A stretch of 39,477 bases of DNA from JAHJDR01 sp964609965 (GTDB taxonomy: Bacteria; UBA10199; JADGCS01): NCBI GenBank assembly GCA_964609965.1, contig CAZSTS010000024.1:1-39477 (forward strand), written 5' to 3'. This document shows, piece by piece, positions 38,410 to 39,477 of the stretch (position 1 is its first letter; every line of letters begins with the position of its first letter). Below the pieces are notes generated by a model. That model was not told the DNA's origin. It ran no database searches and saw only the letters and a program-made list of their open reading frames with translations. Both the position numbers and the translations under genes were made by a program.

Positions 38410-38772
38410 CTAATTCAACAATTTCCACTTTAGATATCTGTCTATTTCCAAGAAATTTTCATCATAAAGACCGCTAAATTGTATGGCTATGCCCGCTGGG
38501 TCAAAATCACTTTTTCTTTGTACGCGCCTTATGCGGCCAGAAAGCTTAACGACCTTACATTCATCTGGGATTGTAATAAACGCTGTAAGCTCTTTTTCTT
38601 CATTGAAGAGTTTGGTTTCTGATTCGTCTGTTGGCAAAAACATGCCTCCGCAGCTTATGTTTTGGGTGTTTGAGACTATTTCTTGTCCATCAACCTCCAG
38701 GCGAACAGGAAGCTCAAGGTCAAGGCGTTGGTAGTTACGTTTTTCGGGTCTTTTTGGTAGGTTGTCTTTCAT
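38410..38772 (-). CDS. PilZ-domain protein
   Basis: A 120-residue single-domain protein of the c-di-GMP-binding PilZ family. It opens KRNYQRLDLELPVRLE, where the conserved R-x-x-x-R is partly kept (K/R at the first position), and has NTQNISCGGMFLP, the N-x-S-x-x-G motif. IRRVQRKSDFDPAGIAIQFS completes the barrel. Ligand binding is uncertain because of the altered first motif. Its stop codon touches a dispersed repeat. Confidence 0.85.
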   Translation of the reverse strand: MKDNLPKRPEKRNYQRLDLELPVRLEVDGQEIVSNTQNISCGGMFLPTDESETKLFNEEKELTAFITIPDECKVVKLSGRIRRVQRKSDFDPAGIAIQFSGLYDENFLEIDRYLKWKLLN

Positions 38773-38907
38773 AGTTCCTTCTTAGAAAAGGGTTATATTT
38801 TTTGCGTGGTTGCTGTCAACCCTATCAGGGCTTTTTTCGTTCTTTTTCCACATGATTGATCTTGTTTAAGTGTTGTGTAATGTAATTTTCTTTTAAAACT
38901 GAATATT

Positions 38908-39477
38908 ATGACTTCATCAAATCAGAAAATCACTGTTTTGGGCGGAGGCGCCTTTGGAACGTCTATGGCGCATCTCCTTGCTAAAAAAGGCTTGGCGGTT
39001 TCTCTTTGGGCAAGAGAAAAAGACGTTGTTGATGAAATTAACCAAAAGAAAAAAAACACGCGCTTTTTAAAAGGAGCGGACCTTTGTTCGTTTTCTGCTT
39101 TTAATGATGTTGCCATCTCTATTAAAGACAGCTCTTTTCTTTTGTTTGCTATTCCCTGTCAATTTCTAGGCCCTTTTTTAAAGGCCCACAAAGACCTTTT
39201 GCCAAAAAAGGCTATAATCGTAAACTTGGCAAAGGGAGTAGAAATAGATTCGTTGCAAACGCCGTCGCAAATATTTTCTTCTGTTTTAGGAAAAAACGTT
39301 TTGTCTCGATATGCTTCGGTTTCTGGCCCCACTTTTTCAAAAGAGCTTTATCAAGAAATGCCTTCTGGTGCCGCTGTCGCAAGTCAATCAATAGACACGG
39401 CTAAAAAAGTCCAACAAACATTGAGCCAAAAATTTTTCCGCCTCTACACTGTTGACGATCTTTTGGGAGTAGAGCTC
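38908..39477 (+). CDS. gpsA: Glycerol-3-phosphate dehydrogenase [NAD(P)+], 5' part
   Basis: Makes sn-glycerol 3-phosphate for phospholipids. The Rossmann loop is ITVLGGGAFGTSMA (usual G-A-G-x-W/F-G-T), then SLWAREKDVVDEINQK, LLFAIPCQFLGPFL, IVNLAKGVE and SVSGPTFSKEL. The gene runs off the window at codon 190 of about 330, so the catalytic lysine region and C-terminal domain are not seen. No good ribosome site before the ATG. Confidence 0.93.
   Translation, partial: MTSSNQKITVLGGGAFGTSMAHLLAKKGLAVSLWAREKDVVDEINQKKKNTRFLKGADLCSFSAFNDVAISIKDSSFLLFAIPCQFLGPFLKAHKDLLPKKAIIVNLAKGVEIDSLQTPSQIFSSVLGKNVLSRYASVSGPTFSKELYQEMPSGAAVASQSIDTAKKVQQTLSQKFFRLYTVDDLLGVEL

Overview
This is a chromosomal segment from a Gram-negative bacterium of moderate-to-low GC. 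Evidence for the cell type is an OprB-like outer-membrane porin, several signal peptides and lipoboxes, a thrombospondin-type-3 calcium-binding lipoprotein, a direct GlnRS, and the order rsmG-parA-parB-bactofilin. That combination suits a deltaproteobacterial-grade lineage or a related candidate phylum, but the sequence alone does not fix the taxon. Short palindromic or quasi-periodic intergenic repeats are unusually common.

Layout. 1-1.7 kb: tmRNA gene with a decayed integrative element at its 3' end; the integrase is cut before its catalytic tyrosine by what looks like an IS21-type terminus. 1.8-5.7 kb: an odd CheR-like protein, a ComFB-like protein, an exported glutathione peroxidase, an OprB-like porin and a small exported protein. 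5.7-12.9 kb (minus strand): M3 peptidase, glnS, a small membrane protein, tryptophanase and an NSS transporter, closely packed, suggesting tryptophan uptake and breakdown. 13-16.4 kb: an exported protein divergent from a lipocalin-like protein and a Coa1/Tim21-like membrane protein. 16.5-22.6 kb: PII, a rubrerythrin-like protein, the tRNA hydroxylase TrhP, a cytosolic PAS histidine kinase with a NarL-type regulator, and a TSP3 lipoprotein. 22.8-26.7 kb: gpmI-comF (start/stop overlap), an inositol monophosphatase and a TPR protein. 26.7-27.6 kb: a REP-associated tyrosine transposase unit with perfect 35-bp inverted ends.

27.6-32.5 kb is the chromosome-segregation region: 1.4 kb without convincing genes, then rsmG, parA, parB and a bactofilin. 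Three parS sites are visible. The same 2.8 kb holds five exact CTGTACAG palindromes (two of them as the perfect 14-mer ATTCTGTACAGAAT) plus one near copy, none of which I saw elsewhere in the window. 32.6-39.5 kb: DUF192 lipoprotein, arginine-tip EF-P, nucleotide-sugar epimerase, family-2 glycosyltransferase, a hypothetical protein, asparagine synthase, PilZ protein and the start of gpsA.

I found no CRISPR array, defence island or tRNA gene. The strongest candidates for something undescribed are the CTGTACAG cluster beside parS, and the habit of unrelated repeats to begin exactly at stop codons (five cases).
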